Origin: Burkholderia thailandensis E264
Lineage (GTDB): Bacteria; Pseudomonadota; Gammaproteobacteria; Burkholderiales; Burkholderiaceae
Length of the DNA: 64,000 nt
Direction: 5' to 3'
NCBI RefSeq assembly: GCF_000012365.1
Contig: NC_007651.1
Span: 62,001-126,000, forward strand
In this document: positions 1 through 10,058 of the stretch, in pieces
Layout of the letters: each line of letters opens with the position of its first letter
Position numbering within the stretch: position 1 is the first letter of the stretch
The notes under the pieces: generated by a model
Database searches by the model: none
Told to the model about the DNA's origin: nothing
Seen by the model: only the letters and a program-made list of their open reading frames with translations
Made by a program: the position numbers and the translations under genes

Positions 1-98
1 CAATCGATCGTGCGCAAACAGCCGATCGCGCGACGGCGGCACTCGATGCGCCTGAGCGCGCCGGCCGCTCGCAGCCGACGCGGGGAGGCTGGAAGCAT

Positions 99-1088
99 TC
101 ATGCCGCCGCCGTCTTCCCGCTGACGGTCTTCAGCACCTGCCAGTACGATGGCGGGCGCGCGACGCAGCCGCGCTCGCGCAGCATGCGGTGCATCTTCGG
201 CAGCCTGAAGTACGGCACCGACGCCATCAGGTGATGCTCGACATGGTAGTTCACGCGGATCGGCGCGACGGTCGCGCGCGCGAGCCAGCCGGCGTGCGTG
301 GTGCGCGTGTTGCGCAGCGGATCGTCGCTCGTTTCGCGGCACGCATGCTCGGCCATCGAGCGGATGCGGATGAAAAGCGGAAACGGCGTCACGTACGCGA
401 GCACCCACACGCCGTACAGCCACGGATGGCCGCTCGCCCACAGTGCGCCGAACAGGATGGCGTTCGTGATCAGCATGCCGGCCGCGGTGCGCAAGAACGC
501 GACCGGATAGTCCCGCCAGCGGCGGCCCGTCTGCGGCAGGCGCTGGATGTCGTTCGTCAGTGACCACTTGAGCACGCCCGCGTCCATCAGCGCGCGGCCG
601 ATCAGGAACTTGACGCCCGTGACACCCGAAAGGTCGCGCAGGCACTTGCGCGCGAGCGATGCGCGCGTCGTCGGCAGGCCCGCGACGAGCGACAGGTCGG
701 GATCGGCGCTCGACGACGTCGTCGCATGGTGCGTCAGGTGGTACGGGCGGTACTTGTGCAGCTCGTTCCAGATCGGGCGCGCGCACAGCCAGTCGACGAG
801 CACGTCGTTCGCCCAGCGCGTGCGGAACAGCGTGCCGTGCGCGGCGTCGTGCTGAAGAATGCCGAGACAGAGCTGGCGTCCGGCGATGATCGTCATGCCG
901 GCCGCGAGCGCGAGCGCGAAGCCCCAGGCCGGAAAATGCGCGCGTGCATACGCGAGACCCGCGAACGCGAGCGCGATCACCGCCCATGTCGAGCCGACCG
1001 CCCACGCGCCGCGCCAATTCGAGCGCGCGGTCAGCGCGCGGATCTCGTCGCGGGTGAAGAGATCGCGGATGCGGATTCTGTCGGTCAT
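99..1088 (-). CDS. Membrane fatty acid desaturase
   Basis: 329-residue integral membrane di-iron desaturase/hydroxylase-type protein. All three histidine clusters are visible: HDAAH at residues 80-84, HLTHH at 117-121 and HVEHH near residue 285, the ligand set of the membrane FA_desaturase family. Hydrophobic stretches lie at about 35-75 and 210-245. The start is placed at 1088 because GGAGGAG sits 7-8 bases upstream; the frame is open further upstream but without a ribosome site. It is transcribed away from the PaaX-type regulator just upstream, on the same strand (29-base gap), so the two may be co-transcribed. Substrate (acyl lipid or free acid) cannot be told from sequence. Confidence 0.9.
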   Translation of the reverse strand: MTDRIRIRDLFTRDEIRALTARSNWRGAWAVGSTWAVIALAFAGLAYARAHFPAWGFALALAAGMTIIAGRQLCLGILQHDAAHGTLFRTRWANDVLVDWLCARPIWNELHKYRPYHLTHHATTSSSADPDLSLVAGLPTTRASLARKCLRDLSGVTGVKFLIGRALMDAGVLKWSLTNDIQRLPQTGRRWRDYPVAFLRTAAGMLITNAILFGALWASGHPWLYGVWVLAYVTPFPLFIRIRSMAEHACRETSDDPLRNTRTTHAGWLARATVAPIRVNYHVEHHLMASVPYFRLPKMHRMLRERGCVARPPSYWQVLKTVSGKTAAA

Positions 1089-1117
1089 GTCGATGTCTCC
1101 TCCGGCTGTCTCCCGTG

Positions 1118-1954
1118 CTAGTGCAGGTGGCCCGCGACGGCGGCGCGCGCCGCGCCCGGCGCGGACGGATGCTCGCTGTCGAGGAGGGCGCGCCAGATCC
1201 GGTGGCCCGCGCCGACGTAGCGCCGCGCGCATTCGATGAACACCGCGCGTGCGGCGACGTCGACAAACGGCTCCGGCAGCAGCGGATCGAACACGACCTG
1301 CCGGATCGCCTTGCCGCCGAGCAGGAACGCCTCTCGCGCGGCGACGTCGAGATCGAGCTCCGGCGCACGCGCGAGCCAGTCTTCAAGCTGCGCGCCGAGC
1401 GTGCGATACGTGTCCGACAGCGCGTCGCCGTCCCACAGCGCGCGGATGCGCGCTTCCTGCGCGGCGTCGAAGCCCATCGCGACGAACACGGCCGCGGCCG
1501 GCTCGACGCCGAGGTTCGTCAGCCGCCGGCGCACCGAATCGACGTTGCCCGCGATGTTGTCCGGGCGCACGTACAGGCTCTTGTCCCATTCGCGGAAGCC
1601 GAGCATCTCGAGCGCGCGCTCGCGGCGGGCGAGGGCGGTGCGGTCGACGCGGCCGAGCGAGATGCACGACACCATCAGATACGCGCCGCTCCAGCGGCGC
1701 AGCCGCGATTCGACCGTGCGCCAGGCGGTCAGCTCCTCGGACAGCTCGACGGCCGACGGCCCGAGCCGGTAGCTGCCGCGCTCCGCGCCCTCGACGAGCG
1801 ATTCGGCCGCAAGCCGCGCGAGCGCGACGCGCACGCTGTTCTCGGTGAGGCCGAACAGCCGGCACGCGATGATCGCTTCGCGTACCTGCAACGGCTCGCC
1901 GTCCTTGGCGACCAGCAAATCGAGGATCAGATGTTTCGCGGTGGGTTGCGTCAT
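1118..1954 (-). CDS. PaaX-family transcriptional regulator
   Basis: 278 residues with the PaaX layout: N-terminal winged helix (residues about 5-75, with the ENSVRVALARLAAESLV recognition segment), a central PaaX domain, and a PaaX-like C-terminal domain. Family members are usually CoA-thioester-responsive repressors (PaaX binds phenylacetyl-CoA). It sits between the desaturase and the regulators of the acyl-CoA degradation operon, so a role in fatty acyl or aryl-CoA sensing is likely, but the ligand is inferred. An AT-rich promoter lies immediately upstream. Confidence 0.88.
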   Translation of the reverse strand: MTQPTAKHLILDLLVAKDGEPLQVREAIIACRLFGLTENSVRVALARLAAESLVEGAERGSYRLGPSAVELSEELTAWRTVESRLRRWSGAYLMVSCISLGRVDRTALARRERALEMLGFREWDKSLYVRPDNIAGNVDSVRRRLTNLGVEPAAAVFVAMGFDAAQEARIRALWDGDALSDTYRTLGAQLEDWLARAPELDLDVAAREAFLLGGKAIRQVVFDPLLPEPFVDVAARAVFIECARRYVGAGHRIWRALLDSEHPSAPGAARAAVAGHLH

Positions 1955-2001
1955 GGAGAGGTTTCGCGGCGGGAGAACGAAAGGTGATTACTCATAATTA
2001 A

Positions 2002-2030
2002 TTTATATAGAATTTTGTGTAATATTTCAA
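2002..2030 (-). promoter_or_regulatory. Sigma-70-like promoter upstream of the PaaX-type gene
   Basis: On the reverse strand TTGAAA (2030-2025) and TATAAA (2007-2002) are separated by 17 bases inside a conspicuously AT-rich pocket, 48 bases upstream of the start codon. The rest of the 1955-2265 spacer is GC-rich and shows no gene. Confidence 0.55.
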
Positions 2031-2265
2031 GTGGCTTGAGAGGGGAAATGGCGACGCACGAAGCAGCCGGCATCGCGGTCGCGGGTGTGCCGGTCGAGGT
2101 GGGCGAACCCGCCCTAGCCTTGTTGGGCGGGCCGGAGCGGCGATCGTGCGGCGCGCGAAGCATGGCGCGGCGACGTGGTTTGCGCGCCGCGACCGCCGTG
2201 AAAGGTGAGGGGCTGACAGGCGAAGGCGGGCGCGCCGACGGTCTATGGCGCCGCGGGCCGCCCGA

Positions 2266-3360
2266 TCACTTTCCGGCCTGCTCGCCCGCGCTTGCCCCGC
2301 CCGTTCCCGAAATCGCCGCCGTGCCGCCCGCGCTGCCGTTTTGCGCCGCATCGCGCCGCGCGTCGGGCCGATGCCGGTTCCGATACTGAACCGGGCTGCA
2401 TCCTTGCCCCGCGAGGAACGCATGGCTCAGCGCGCTCGCGCTCGCGAAGCCGCATTCGTCGGCGATATGGTCGAGCGTCATCCGGCTCGTGCGCAGCAGG
2501 AACGCGGCGAGCTCGACGCGCAGCGCGGCGACGTAGCGCCGCAGCGTGAGCCCGGTCGCGGCCGCGAAGCGGCGCGACAGCGTGCGCTCGCTCATCGCCG
2601 CGCGCGCGGCGAGCTCGGCGAGTGTCGGCGGGTGCGCGAGCGCGCGCTCGACGCCGTCCTGCACCGCGAGCACCGGCGCATCGCCGTGCCGCTTGTACTG
2701 CGCGGCCCACACGGCCATGTGCTCGTACGACGGCAGCGATTGCGTGAGCGCGACCCGCAGCAGCCGCTGCGACACGCCCGCGCCGAAGCAGTAGTCGATC
2801 ACGTACGCGCATGCGTCGACGGCCGGATTGATGCCGCTCACCGTGATGAGCCGCCCGTCGACGACGAGCGGCTTCGACGGCGTATAGCGCACCGCCGGGA
2901 AATGCCGTGCGAACAGCGTGCGCTCGCTCGGCAGTCCGGTCGCGCCGCGGCCGTCGAGCAAGCCGGCCTTCGCGATCAGCGGCGCCGCGTTGAGCCCGAC
3001 GACGAGCGCGCCCGCCGCATAGCGGCGCTTCAGCCAATCGATGAACACGCGCTCGACCGCGCCGATCTGCTCGTCCGGCATGAACTGAGCGGGGACGATC
3101 ACGACTTCGTGCGCGTCCGTGTCGCGCAGCGCGGCCGTCGCCGGCACGTCGACGCCGCCGATGGTCGGCACCGGCCGGCCGTCGTGCGACAGCATCGCGA
3201 TGTCGAACAGCCGGCTGTTCACGACGTCGAGGCTGCGCGCCTTCATCGTGCCGGCGAGCAGCAGCATCTCCTGCGTGAGGAACACGTAGCCGCCCAAGAG
3301 GCGCGGCGGCAGAAGGATCGCGACCCCGGGCCGGCCGGCGCCGCGCGGCGGTTTTTTCAT
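2266..3360 (-). CDS. GlxA-family transcriptional regulator (DJ-1/PfpI + AraC HTH)
   Basis: 364 residues. The N-terminal ~180 residues have the DJ-1/PfpI (glutamine amidotransferase-like) fold signature, including the VGLNAAPLIAKAGLLDGR region, and the C-terminal ~100 residues are an AraC double helix-turn-helix (MSERTLSRRFAAATGLTLRRY... AFLAGQGCSPVQYRNRH). GlxA/ArgR-type activators of this build control catabolic operons. It is divergent from the acyl-CoA dehydrogenase gene with a 118-base spacer, so it is the natural candidate activator of that operon. Start at 3360 chosen as the first Met before the DJ-1 domain; upstream frame extension into the divergent gene is spurious. The C-terminal tail (about 25 residues, Gly/Ala-rich) is low complexity. 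Confidence 0.9.
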   Translation of the reverse strand: MKKPPRGAGRPGVAILLPPRLLGGYVFLTQEMLLLAGTMKARSLDVVNSRLFDIAMLSHDGRPVPTIGGVDVPATAALRDTDAHEVVIVPAQFMPDEQIGAVERVFIDWLKRRYAAGALVVGLNAAPLIAKAGLLDGRGATGLPSERTLFARHFPAVRYTPSKPLVVDGRLITVSGINPAVDACAYVIDYCFGAGVSQRLLRVALTQSLPSYEHMAVWAAQYKRHGDAPVLAVQDGVERALAHPPTLAELAARAAMSERTLSRRFAAATGLTLRRYVAALRVELAAFLLRTSRMTLDHIADECGFASASALSHAFLAGQGCSPVQYRNRHRPDARRDAAQNGSAGGTAAISGTGGASAGEQAGK

Positions 3361-3478
3361 ATCAAGAAAATGGCGTTTCGGATCAACGCAGATTGTCCCG
3401 GACTTGCTCAAATACCGCAAACAGCTTGCCGCCGGCGCCGACGCCGGCGCGCCGCGCGATTCCCACACTGGAGACGCC

Positions 3479-4615
3479 ATGATTCCCCGCACCATCTTCG
3501 CCGAAGAGCACGAGCAGTTCCGCGAGTCCGTCCGCCGTTTCATCGAATCCGAGGTGATGCCGTACCACGAGCGCTGGGAGGAACAGGGCTACGTCGATCG
3601 CGGCGTGTGGACGAAGGCGGCCGAGGCGGGCTACCACTGCGCGAGCATGCCCGAAGCGTACGGCGGCGCGGGCGCGGACATCCGCTACAGCATCGTGCTG
3701 TTCGAGGAGATCGCGCGCGCGGGCGCGTCGGGGCTAGGCTTCGGGCTGCATTCGGAGATCGTCGCGCCGTACATCCTCCATTACGGCGACGATGCGCTCA
3801 AGGCGCGCTACCTGCCGAAGCTCGCGAGCGCCGAGATGATCGGCGCGATCGCGATGACCGAGCCCGGCGCGGGCTCCGACCTGCAAGGCGTGCGCACGAG
3901 CGCGGTGCGCGACGGCGATCACTACGTGCTCAACGGCTCGAAGATCTTCATCACGAACGGCTGGCACGCGGACGTCGTGATCGTCGTCGCGCGCACGACG
4001 CCCGAAGGCGGCTCGAAGGGCACGAGCCTGTTCGTCGTCGATACGGGCATGGCGGGCTTCAGCAAGGGCAAGCGGCTGAAAAAGGTGGGCATGAAGGCGC
4101 AGGACACGTCGGAGCTCTTTTTCGACGGCGTGCGCGTGCCCGCTGGCAATCTGCTCGGCGAGGAGAACCGCGGCTTCGTCTATCTGATGCAGGAGCTGCC
4201 GTGGGAGCGGCTGCAGATCGCGATCAGCGCGATCGCGTCGGCCGAGGCGGCGCTTGCGTGGACGCTCGACTACACGCGCGACCGGCGCGCGTTCGGCCGT
4301 GCGGTGATCGACTTCCAGACGAGCCGCCACGCGCTCGCCGAGCTGAAGAGCGAGATCCAGATCGGCCGCGTGTTCGTCGACAAATGCATCGAGCTGCAGC
4401 TCGCGGGCAAGCTCGATGCGGCCACGGCCTCGATGGCGAAGTACTGGACGACCGAGCTGCAGTTCAAGGTGATCGATCGCTGCGTGCAGCTGCACGGCGG
4501 CTACGGCTACATGTGGGAATACCCGATCGCGCGCGCGTGGGCCGATTCGCGCGTGCAGCAGATCTACGGCGGCACCAATGAAATCATGAAGGAGCTGATC
4601 GCGCGCACGCTGTGA
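3479..4615 (+). CDS. Acyl-CoA dehydrogenase
   Basis: 378-residue FAD flavoprotein catalysing the first alpha,beta-dehydrogenation of acyl-CoA. Signatures: AMTEPGAGSDLQG at about 125-138 (ACAD signature 1) and the C-terminal QLHGGYGYMWEYPIAR...QIYGGTNEIMKELI. The position equivalent to the MCAD catalytic Glu is Gly here (IYGGTN); the likely base is E243 in PWERLQIA, as in long-chain and isovaleryl-type dehydrogenases. This suggests a long- or branched-chain substrate. Start at 3479 has GGAG seven bases upstream. First gene of a rightward acyl-CoA catabolism run. Confidence 0.95.
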   Translation: MIPRTIFAEEHEQFRESVRRFIESEVMPYHERWEEQGYVDRGVWTKAAEAGYHCASMPEAYGGAGADIRYSIVLFEEIARAGASGLGFGLHSEIVAPYILHYGDDALKARYLPKLASAEMIGAIAMTEPGAGSDLQGVRTSAVRDGDHYVLNGSKIFITNGWHADVVIVVARTTPEGGSKGTSLFVVDTGMAGFSKGKRLKKVGMKAQDTSELFFDGVRVPAGNLLGEENRGFVYLMQELPWERLQIAISAIASAEAALAWTLDYTRDRRAFGRAVIDFQTSRHALAELKSEIQIGRVFVDKCIELQLAGKLDAATASMAKYWTTELQFKVIDRCVQLHGGYGYMWEYPIARAWADSRVQQIYGGTNEIMKELIARTL

Positions 4616-5165
4616 CGGCGTGGCCGTGACGCGCCGGCGGTGCGGCCCGGCTCGGCCGCGCGTCACGGTTCGAGCGCGGGCGGCATGCGCGCGCGGCGGT
4701 GTAGATCGATGCGAGCGATCCGCATGCGTGCCGCACGGCGCTTGCGCCGGACGCGCTTCGCTTGCTTGAGGTCGGATCGATTTTTCGCGCCGCACGCGAA
4801 TCGGCTCGCCGAGCGGGCCGCCGTGCCTCGCCGAGCCGACGCCAACGCCGACGCCAACGCCGAACGGCTTGCCGAGCCGCGTCCGCGATCGAAATCGGCC
4901 GCGCCGATCGAAGATCGCACCGGGCGAACGCGCGGCCCGCCTCGCGGCCGATGAGCGCTTCGGCAAGCGGCGTCTCGCCGGCGGGCGAGAAGAGAAGACG
5001 CGTGGGCAGCACGCAGGAACGCGCCGATCGGCCCACCCAAGCGGCGGAACCGGCGGAACCCGACGAGCGCCGGGCCGGCCGGCGGGGCGACGCGGCCGGC
5101 CCGATCGGCGGCCGCCGCATCCGGCCGTCCCGACCGGCCATCTCCATCAACCGAAGGAACGATTC
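4616..5165. other. Gene-free spacer before the thiolase gene
   Basis: Very GC-rich 550 bases with no credible coding frame. It contains a short tandem GCCGACGCCAAC duplication near 4837-4862 and ends in a good ribosome site (GAAGGAA) for the thiolase. No terminator or promoter could be assigned with confidence. Confidence 0.5.
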
Positions 5166-6371
5166 ATGGAAGCCTACATTTTCGACGCCGTGCGCACGCC
5201 GCGCGGCAAAGGCAAGAAGGACGGCAGCCTGCACGGCGTCACGCCGCTCGCGCTCGCCGCAACCGCGCTGCGCGCGATTCGCGATCGCAACGGCCTCGAC
5301 ACGAGCGCCGTCGACGACGTCGTGCTCGGCTGCGTCGAGCCCGTCGGCGAGCAGGGCGCGTGCATCGGCCGCATCGCGGTGCTCGCGGCCGGCTACGCGG
5401 AAACCACGGCCGGCGTGCAGATCAACCGCTTCTGCGCGTCGGGCCTCGAGGCGTGCAACATGGCCGCCGCGCAGGTGATGTCCGGCCAGTCGGACATGGC
5501 GATCGGCGGCGGCGTCGAGAGCATGTCGCGCGTGCCGATGGGCGCGAGCGGCGGCGCGTGGCCCGTCGATCCGGCGATCGCGATTCCGAGCTACTTCGTG
5601 CCGCAGGGCGTGTCGGCCGACACGATCGCGACGAAGTGGGGCTACAGCCGAGCCGACGTCGACGCGTACGCAGCCGAGAGCCACCGCCGCGCGCACGCGG
5701 CGACGCAGGCCGGCTGGTTCGCGCGCTCGATCGTGCCGGTGCGCGACGCGAACGGCCTGACGATCCTCGATCGCGACGAAACGATCCGCCCGCAGACGAC
5801 ACCCGAGACGCTCGCGACGCTCAAGCCGTCGTTCGCCGAACTGGGCGAGATGTACGGCTTCGACGCGGTGATCCGCCAGCGCTATCCGGAGCTCGAGCGC
5901 ATCGAGCACGTGCATCACGCGGGCAACAGCTCGGGGATCGTCGACGGCGCGGCGGCCGTGCTGATCGGCTCGCTCGAGGCAGGCAAGCGCGCGGGCCTCG
6001 CGCCGCGCGCGCGGGTCCGCTCGTTCGCGAGCGTCGGCTCGGAGCCGTCGATGATGCTGACGGGGCCGGCCTACGCGGCCGAGAAGGCATTGAAGCGTGC
6101 CGGCATGCGCGCGGCCGACATCGATCTGTACGAGCTGAACGAAGCGTTCGCATCGGTCGTGCTGCGCTTCATGGACGCGATGGCGATTGCGCACGACAGG
6201 ATCAACGTGAACGGCGGCGCGATCGCGATGGGCCACCCGCTCGGCGCGACGGGCGCGATGATCCTCGGCACGCTGCTCGACGAACTCGAGCGGCGCGGCG
6301 CGGCCACGGGCCTCGCAACGCTGTGCGTCGGCGCCGGCATGGGCACGGCGACCATCATCGAACGGATTTGA
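5166..6371 (+). CDS. Acetyl-CoA C-acyltransferase (thiolase)
   Basis: 401-residue thiolase that cleaves 3-ketoacyl-CoA (or condenses acetyl-CoA). Catalytic residues are visible: nucleophilic C90 in [13 protein letters not shown]357 in [11 protein letters not shown] and C387 in LCVGAGMG. Start at 5166 fits the family N-terminus ([15 protein letters not shown]) and has AAGGAA upstream. It is followed after 12 bases by the bifunctional hydratase/dehydrogenase gene, the classical fadA-fadB type pairing, here in A-B order. Confidence 0.95.
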   Translation: MEAYIFDAVRTPRGKGKKDGSLHGVTPLALAATALRAIRDRNGLDTSAVDDVVLGCVEPVGEQGACIGRIAVLAAGYAETTAGVQINRFCASGLEACNMAAAQVMSGQSDMAIGGGVESMSRVPMGASGGAWPVDPAIAIPSYFVPQGVSADTIATKWGYSRADVDAYAAESHRRAHAATQAGWFARSIVPVRDANGLTILDRDETIRPQTTPETLATLKPSFAELGEMYGFDAVIRQRYPELERIEHVHHAGNSSGIVDGAAAVLIGSLEAGKRAGLAPRARVRSFASVGSEPSMMLTGPAYAAEKALKRAGMRAADIDLYELNEAFASVVLRFMDAMAIAHDRINVNGGAIAMGHPLGATGAMILGTLLDELERRGAATGLATLCVGAGMGTATIIERI

Positions 6372-6383
6372 CGGGGGACGACC

Positions 6384-8507
6384 ATGATCGATTACACGCT
6401 CGATGACGACGGCATCGCGGCCTTGAGCTGGAATCTGCCCGGGCGCAGCCAGAACGTGCTGAACGGCGAGAGCTGCGCGGCGTTCTTCGCGGCGGCGTCG
6501 CGCGCGCTTCAGGATGCGGCGGTGAAGGGGATACTCGTCACGTCGGCGAAGCCCGACTTCATCGCGGGCGGCGACCTCGAATGGCTGCAGGCGAGCGACG
6601 ACGCCGAGACGCTCTTCGCGCGCACGTGCGAGCTGCACCGTGCGCTGCGCGCGCTCGAAACAGGCGGCAAGCCGGTGGCGATCGCGATGCCGGGCTCGGC
6701 GCTCGGCGGCGGGCTCGAGATCGCGCTCGCGGGTCACTACCGGGTTGCGGCCGACAATCCGAAGGCGCGCTTCGGCCTGCCCGAAGTGACGCTCGGCCTG
6801 CTGCCGGGCGGCGGCGGCACGCAGCGCCTGCCGCGCCTCGTCGGCATTCAGGCGTCGCTGCCGCTGTTGCTCGAAGGCAAGCGGCTGAAGGCGGCCGACG
6901 CGCTGGCCGCCGGCATCCTGCACGCGGTCGTGCCGGCGGGCGAGGAGATCGCGGCCGCGCGCGCGTGGCTGCTCGACGCGAGCCGCCGCACCGCGACGCA
7001 GCCGTGGGACGTGAAGGGCTTCCGGATTCCGGGCGGCGCGCTCACGCATCCGTCCGTCCAGCAGGTGTTCATGGCGGCGAACGCGCTCGCGCGACAGAAG
7101 ACGTACGGCAACTATCCGGCCGTCGCGAGCATCCTGTCGTGCGTGTACGAAGGGCTGCTGACCGATCTCGACACGGGCCTGAAGACCGAGGCGCGCTATT
7201 TCGTGAAGGCGGTGCTGTCGCCGCAAGCGAAGGCGATGATCCGCACGCTGTTCTTCGGGATGAACGAAGCGAACAAGCTCGCCGCGCGGCCGGCCGGCGT
7301 GCCGACGCAGCGCTACCGGAAGATCGGCGTGCTCGGCGCGGGGATGATGGGCGCGGGCATCGCGTACGTGAGCGCGAAGGCGGGGCTCGACGTCGTGCTG
7401 ATCGACACGAGCGAAGAGGCGGCCGCGCGCGGCAAGGACTACTCGCGCAAGCTCGTCGACAAACAGGTGCAGCGCGGCCGGCTCACGCGGGAAAAGGCCG
7501 ATGCATTGCTTGCGAAGATCGTGCCGACGACCGATTACGCGCGGCTCGACGGCGCGGAGCTCGTGATCGAGGCGGTGTTCGAGGATCGCGCGATCAAGGC
7601 CGACGTCACGCGCAGGAGCGAAACGGTGCTCGCGCCCGACGCGCTCTTCGCGTCGAACACGTCGACGCTGCCGATCACGGGCCTCGCGCAGGCGAGCGCG
7701 CGGCCGGCGAACTTCATCGGCCTGCATTTCTTCTCGCCCGTCGACAAGATGCCGCTCGTCGAAGTGATCGTCGGCCGCGACACGAGCGAGGCGACGCTCG
7801 CGCGCGCGCTCGACTACGTGAAGACGATCGGCATGACGCCGATCGTCGTCAACGATTCGCGCGGCTTCTACACGAGCCGCGTGTTCTCGACTTACGTGCT
7901 CGAAGGGCTCGCGATGCTTGCCGAGGGCGTCGCGCCCGCGCTGATCGAGAACGCCGGGCTGCTCGCCGGGATGCCGGTGGGCCCGCTCGCGCTGACCGAC
8001 GAGGTGTCGAGCGAGTTGATCCACAAGATCACGAAGCAGACGCGCGCCGATCTCGGCGACGCGTACGTCGCGCGCCCCGGCGAGGACGTGGCCGCGCGCA
8101 TGGTCGAGCTCGGCCGGCTCGGCCGCAAGGCGGGGCTCGGCTATTACGACTATCCGGCGAACGGCGGCAAGAAGGCGCTGTGGCCGGGGCTCGCGCAAGC
8201 GTTTCCCGTCGCGGCCGAGCAGCCGGACGTGGCGGCGCTGATCGAGCGGCTCGTGACGGTGCAGGCGGTCGAGACCGCGCGCTGCCTCGAAGAGCGCGTG
8301 CTGACGACGGCGCGCGACGCGGACGTCGGCGCGATTCTCGGCTGGGGCTTCCCGGCGTTCCGCGGCGGGCCGGTGTCGTACATTCACGGCGTCGGGGTGG
8401 ACGCGTTCGTCGCGACGTGCGATCGTCTTGCCGCGCGGTACGGCGCGCGCTTCGCCGCGCCGGGGCTGCTGCGCGAGATGGCCGCGCAGGGGCGAAGCTT
8501 CTACTGA
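6384..8507 (+). CDS. Bifunctional enoyl-CoA hydratase / 3-hydroxyacyl-CoA dehydrogenase (FadB/FadJ type)
   Basis: 707 residues. The N-terminal crotonase domain (about 1-190) carries the oxyanion-hole region around [17 protein letters not shown] and the [21 protein letters not shown] signature. The NAD-binding 3-hydroxyacyl-CoA dehydrogenase begins near residue 312 with [13 protein letters not shown], continues with [19 protein letters not shown] and ends with two C-terminal helical domains. Performs steps two and three of beta-oxidation. GGGGGAC ribosome site precedes ATG 6384. Length and domain order match the FadB/FadJ alpha subunit. Confidence 0.95.
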   Translation: MIDYTLDDDGIAALSWNLPGRSQNVLNGESCAAFFAAASRALQDAAVKGILVTSAKPDFIAGGDLEWLQASDDAETLFARTCELHRALRALETGGKPVAIAMPGSALGGGLEIALAGHYRVAADNPKARFGLPEVTLGLLPGGGGTQRLPRLVGIQASLPLLLEGKRLKAADALAAGILHAVVPAGEEIAAARAWLLDASRRTATQPWDVKGFRIPGGALTHPSVQQVFMAANALARQKTYGNYPAVASILSCVYEGLLTDLDTGLKTEARYFVKAVLSPQAKAMIRTLFFGMNEANKLAARPAGVPTQRYRKIGVLGAGMMGAGIAYVSAKAGLDVVLIDTSEEAAARGKDYSRKLVDKQVQRGRLTREKADALLAKIVPTTDYARLDGAELVIEAVFEDRAIKADVTRRSETVLAPDALFASNTSTLPITGLAQASARPANFIGLHFFSPVDKMPLVEVIVGRDTSEATLARALDYVKTIGMTPIVVNDSRGFYTSRVFSTYVLEGLAMLAEGVAPALIENAGLLAGMPVGPLALTDEVSSELIHKITKQTRADLGDAYVARPGEDVAARMVELGRLGRKAGLGYYDYPANGGKKALWPGLAQAFPVAAEQPDVAALIERLVTVQAVETARCLEERVLTTARDADVGAILGWGFPAFRGGPVSYIHGVGVDAFVATCDRLAARYGARFAAPGLLREMAAQGRSFY

Positions 8508-8849
8508 GCGCGAAGCGTGTCGAGGCGCGCGGCGATTGCGGCGCGGCGCGCGTCGGGCCGCGCGCGCAAACGCATCGCGTGCCGCGCGTGAGGCCGTGTG
8601 TCGTATCGCATGGCGTTGTACTGTGTTGCACGCACGTATGCAGGCGTCAAGTTATGTCGCCCTACGTCGTGCCGTGCCGCATGCGTTGCGTCACGACCCG
8701 CCGCATTGCGCCGCGCTGCGTCATGCCGTGCCGAAGCGGGACGGGCGACGTGACGCTGCCCGACATCGCCGGGCCGCGATCGTCGCGGCCGCGCGGCGCG
8801 ACTCGGCATCGCGCCGAACCGAACGCATCGAACCTCACGGGAGCGGGCA
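8508..8849. other. Gene-free spacer before the CoA-transferase
   Basis: 342 bases, with many short CGTTGCG/CATGCCGTG-like repeats giving a self-similar texture. No credible coding frame, terminator or tRNA seen. GGGAGCGGGCA before 8850 is the ribosome site of the next gene. Confidence 0.45.
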
Positions 8850-9983
8850 ATGGGCCCTTTGCACGGAATCCGAATCGTCGAAATCGCCGGAATCGGCCCC
8901 GCGCCGTTCTGCGGGATGCTGCTCGCCGACATGGGCGCGGACGTGATCCTCGTCGAACGCACGGCCGGTCGCGCAGGCGATCCGCTCGACCTCGGCCGCC
9001 GCGCGATCTTCAATCGCGGCAAGCGCTCGCTCGCGCTCGACCTGAAGCAGCCGGAGGCGGTGGACGCGGTGCTGCGGCTCGTCGAGCATGCCGACGCGCT
9101 GATCGAAGGCATGCGCCCGGGCGTGATGGAGCGGCTCGGGCTCGGCCCCGATGCGTGTTTCGCGCGCAATCCGAAACTCGTCTACGGGCGGATGACGGGC
9201 TGGGGGCAGGACGGCCCGCTCGCGCACGCGGCGGGGCACGACATCAACTACATCGGGCTGTCCGGCGCACTGTGGTACGCGGGGCAGCCGGGCGACGCGC
9301 CGTTCGCGCCGCCGACGCTCGTCGGCGATCTCGGCGGCGGCGCGCTGTATCTCGCGATGGGCGTGCTCGCGGGCATCGTCGATGCGCGCCTGCGCGGCAA
9401 GGGGCAAGTCGTCGATGCGGCGATCGTCGACGGCAGCGCGAACCTGATGAACCTGCTGCTGTCGATTCACGCGGCGGGCTTCATGCCGATGGCGCGCGGC
9501 CAGGGGCTGCTCGACGGCCCGCACTGGTACGGCAGCTATCGCTGCGCGTGCGGCGGCTACGTCAGCGTCGGCGCGCTCGAGCCGCCGTTCTACGCGCTGC
9601 TCGTCGACAAGCTCGGCCTCGCCGACGACGACGATTTCCGGAACCCGTACGACGCGAGCCGCTGGCCCCGGCTGCGCGAGCGGCTCGCGGAGATTTTCGC
9701 GAGCCGGCCGCGCGCGCATTGGGTCGAGCTGATGGAGGGCACCGACGTCTGTTTCGCGCCGGTGCTGAGTCCGGCCGAAGCGAAGTCGCATCCGCATCTG
9801 GCGGCGCGCGGCGTTTATGCGGAGCGCGACGGCGTGCTGCAGGCGGCGCCGGCGCCGCGGTTTTCCGGCTCGCCGAACGCGCAGCCCGGCGCGGTGCCGA
9901 AGCGCGGCGCGGACAGCGCGGCGATCCTGCGCGAAGCGGGGTTCGCGCCAGACGAGATCGCGGCGCTCGTCGCGAAAGCGTGA
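8850..9983 (+). CDS. Family III CoA-transferase / alpha-methylacyl-CoA racemase-like (CaiB/BaiF)
   Basis: 377 residues with the family III signature from the first strand (GIRIVEIAGIGPAPFCGMLLADMGADVILVER) and the central GDLGGGALYLAMGVLAGIVDARLRGKGQVVD segment containing the conserved Asp. Members either transfer CoA between acids or racemise 2-methylacyl-CoAs; the short racemase-like length and the beta-oxidation context favour alpha-methylacyl-CoA racemase activity for branched chains, which would fit the long/branched-chain dehydrogenase upstream. This choice is inference. Confidence 0.9.
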   Translation: MGPLHGIRIVEIAGIGPAPFCGMLLADMGADVILVERTAGRAGDPLDLGRRAIFNRGKRSLALDLKQPEAVDAVLRLVEHADALIEGMRPGVMERLGLGPDACFARNPKLVYGRMTGWGQDGPLAHAAGHDINYIGLSGALWYAGQPGDAPFAPPTLVGDLGGGALYLAMGVLAGIVDARLRGKGQVVDAAIVDGSANLMNLLLSIHAAGFMPMARGQGLLDGPHWYGSYRCACGGYVSVGALEPPFYALLVDKLGLADDDDFRNPYDASRWPRLRERLAEIFASRPRAHWVELMEGTDVCFAPVLSPAEAKSHPHLAARGVYAERDGVLQAAPAPRFSGSPNAQPGAVPKRGADSAAILREAGFAPDEIAALVAKA

Positions 9984-10058
9984 GCGGCCGGGCGCGCGAA
10001 GCCGCCTCGCCCGATCGATCCGCCGCGCTCGGCGCGTTGCGTCACGGCGCCCGCCCGC

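Noticed and set aside
4584..8387. A 1267-codon open frame on the reverse strand
   Set aside because: It is the antisense shadow of the thiolase and hydratase/dehydrogenase genes in GC-rich DNA: Arg/His/Ala-rich, no domain, no ribosome site.
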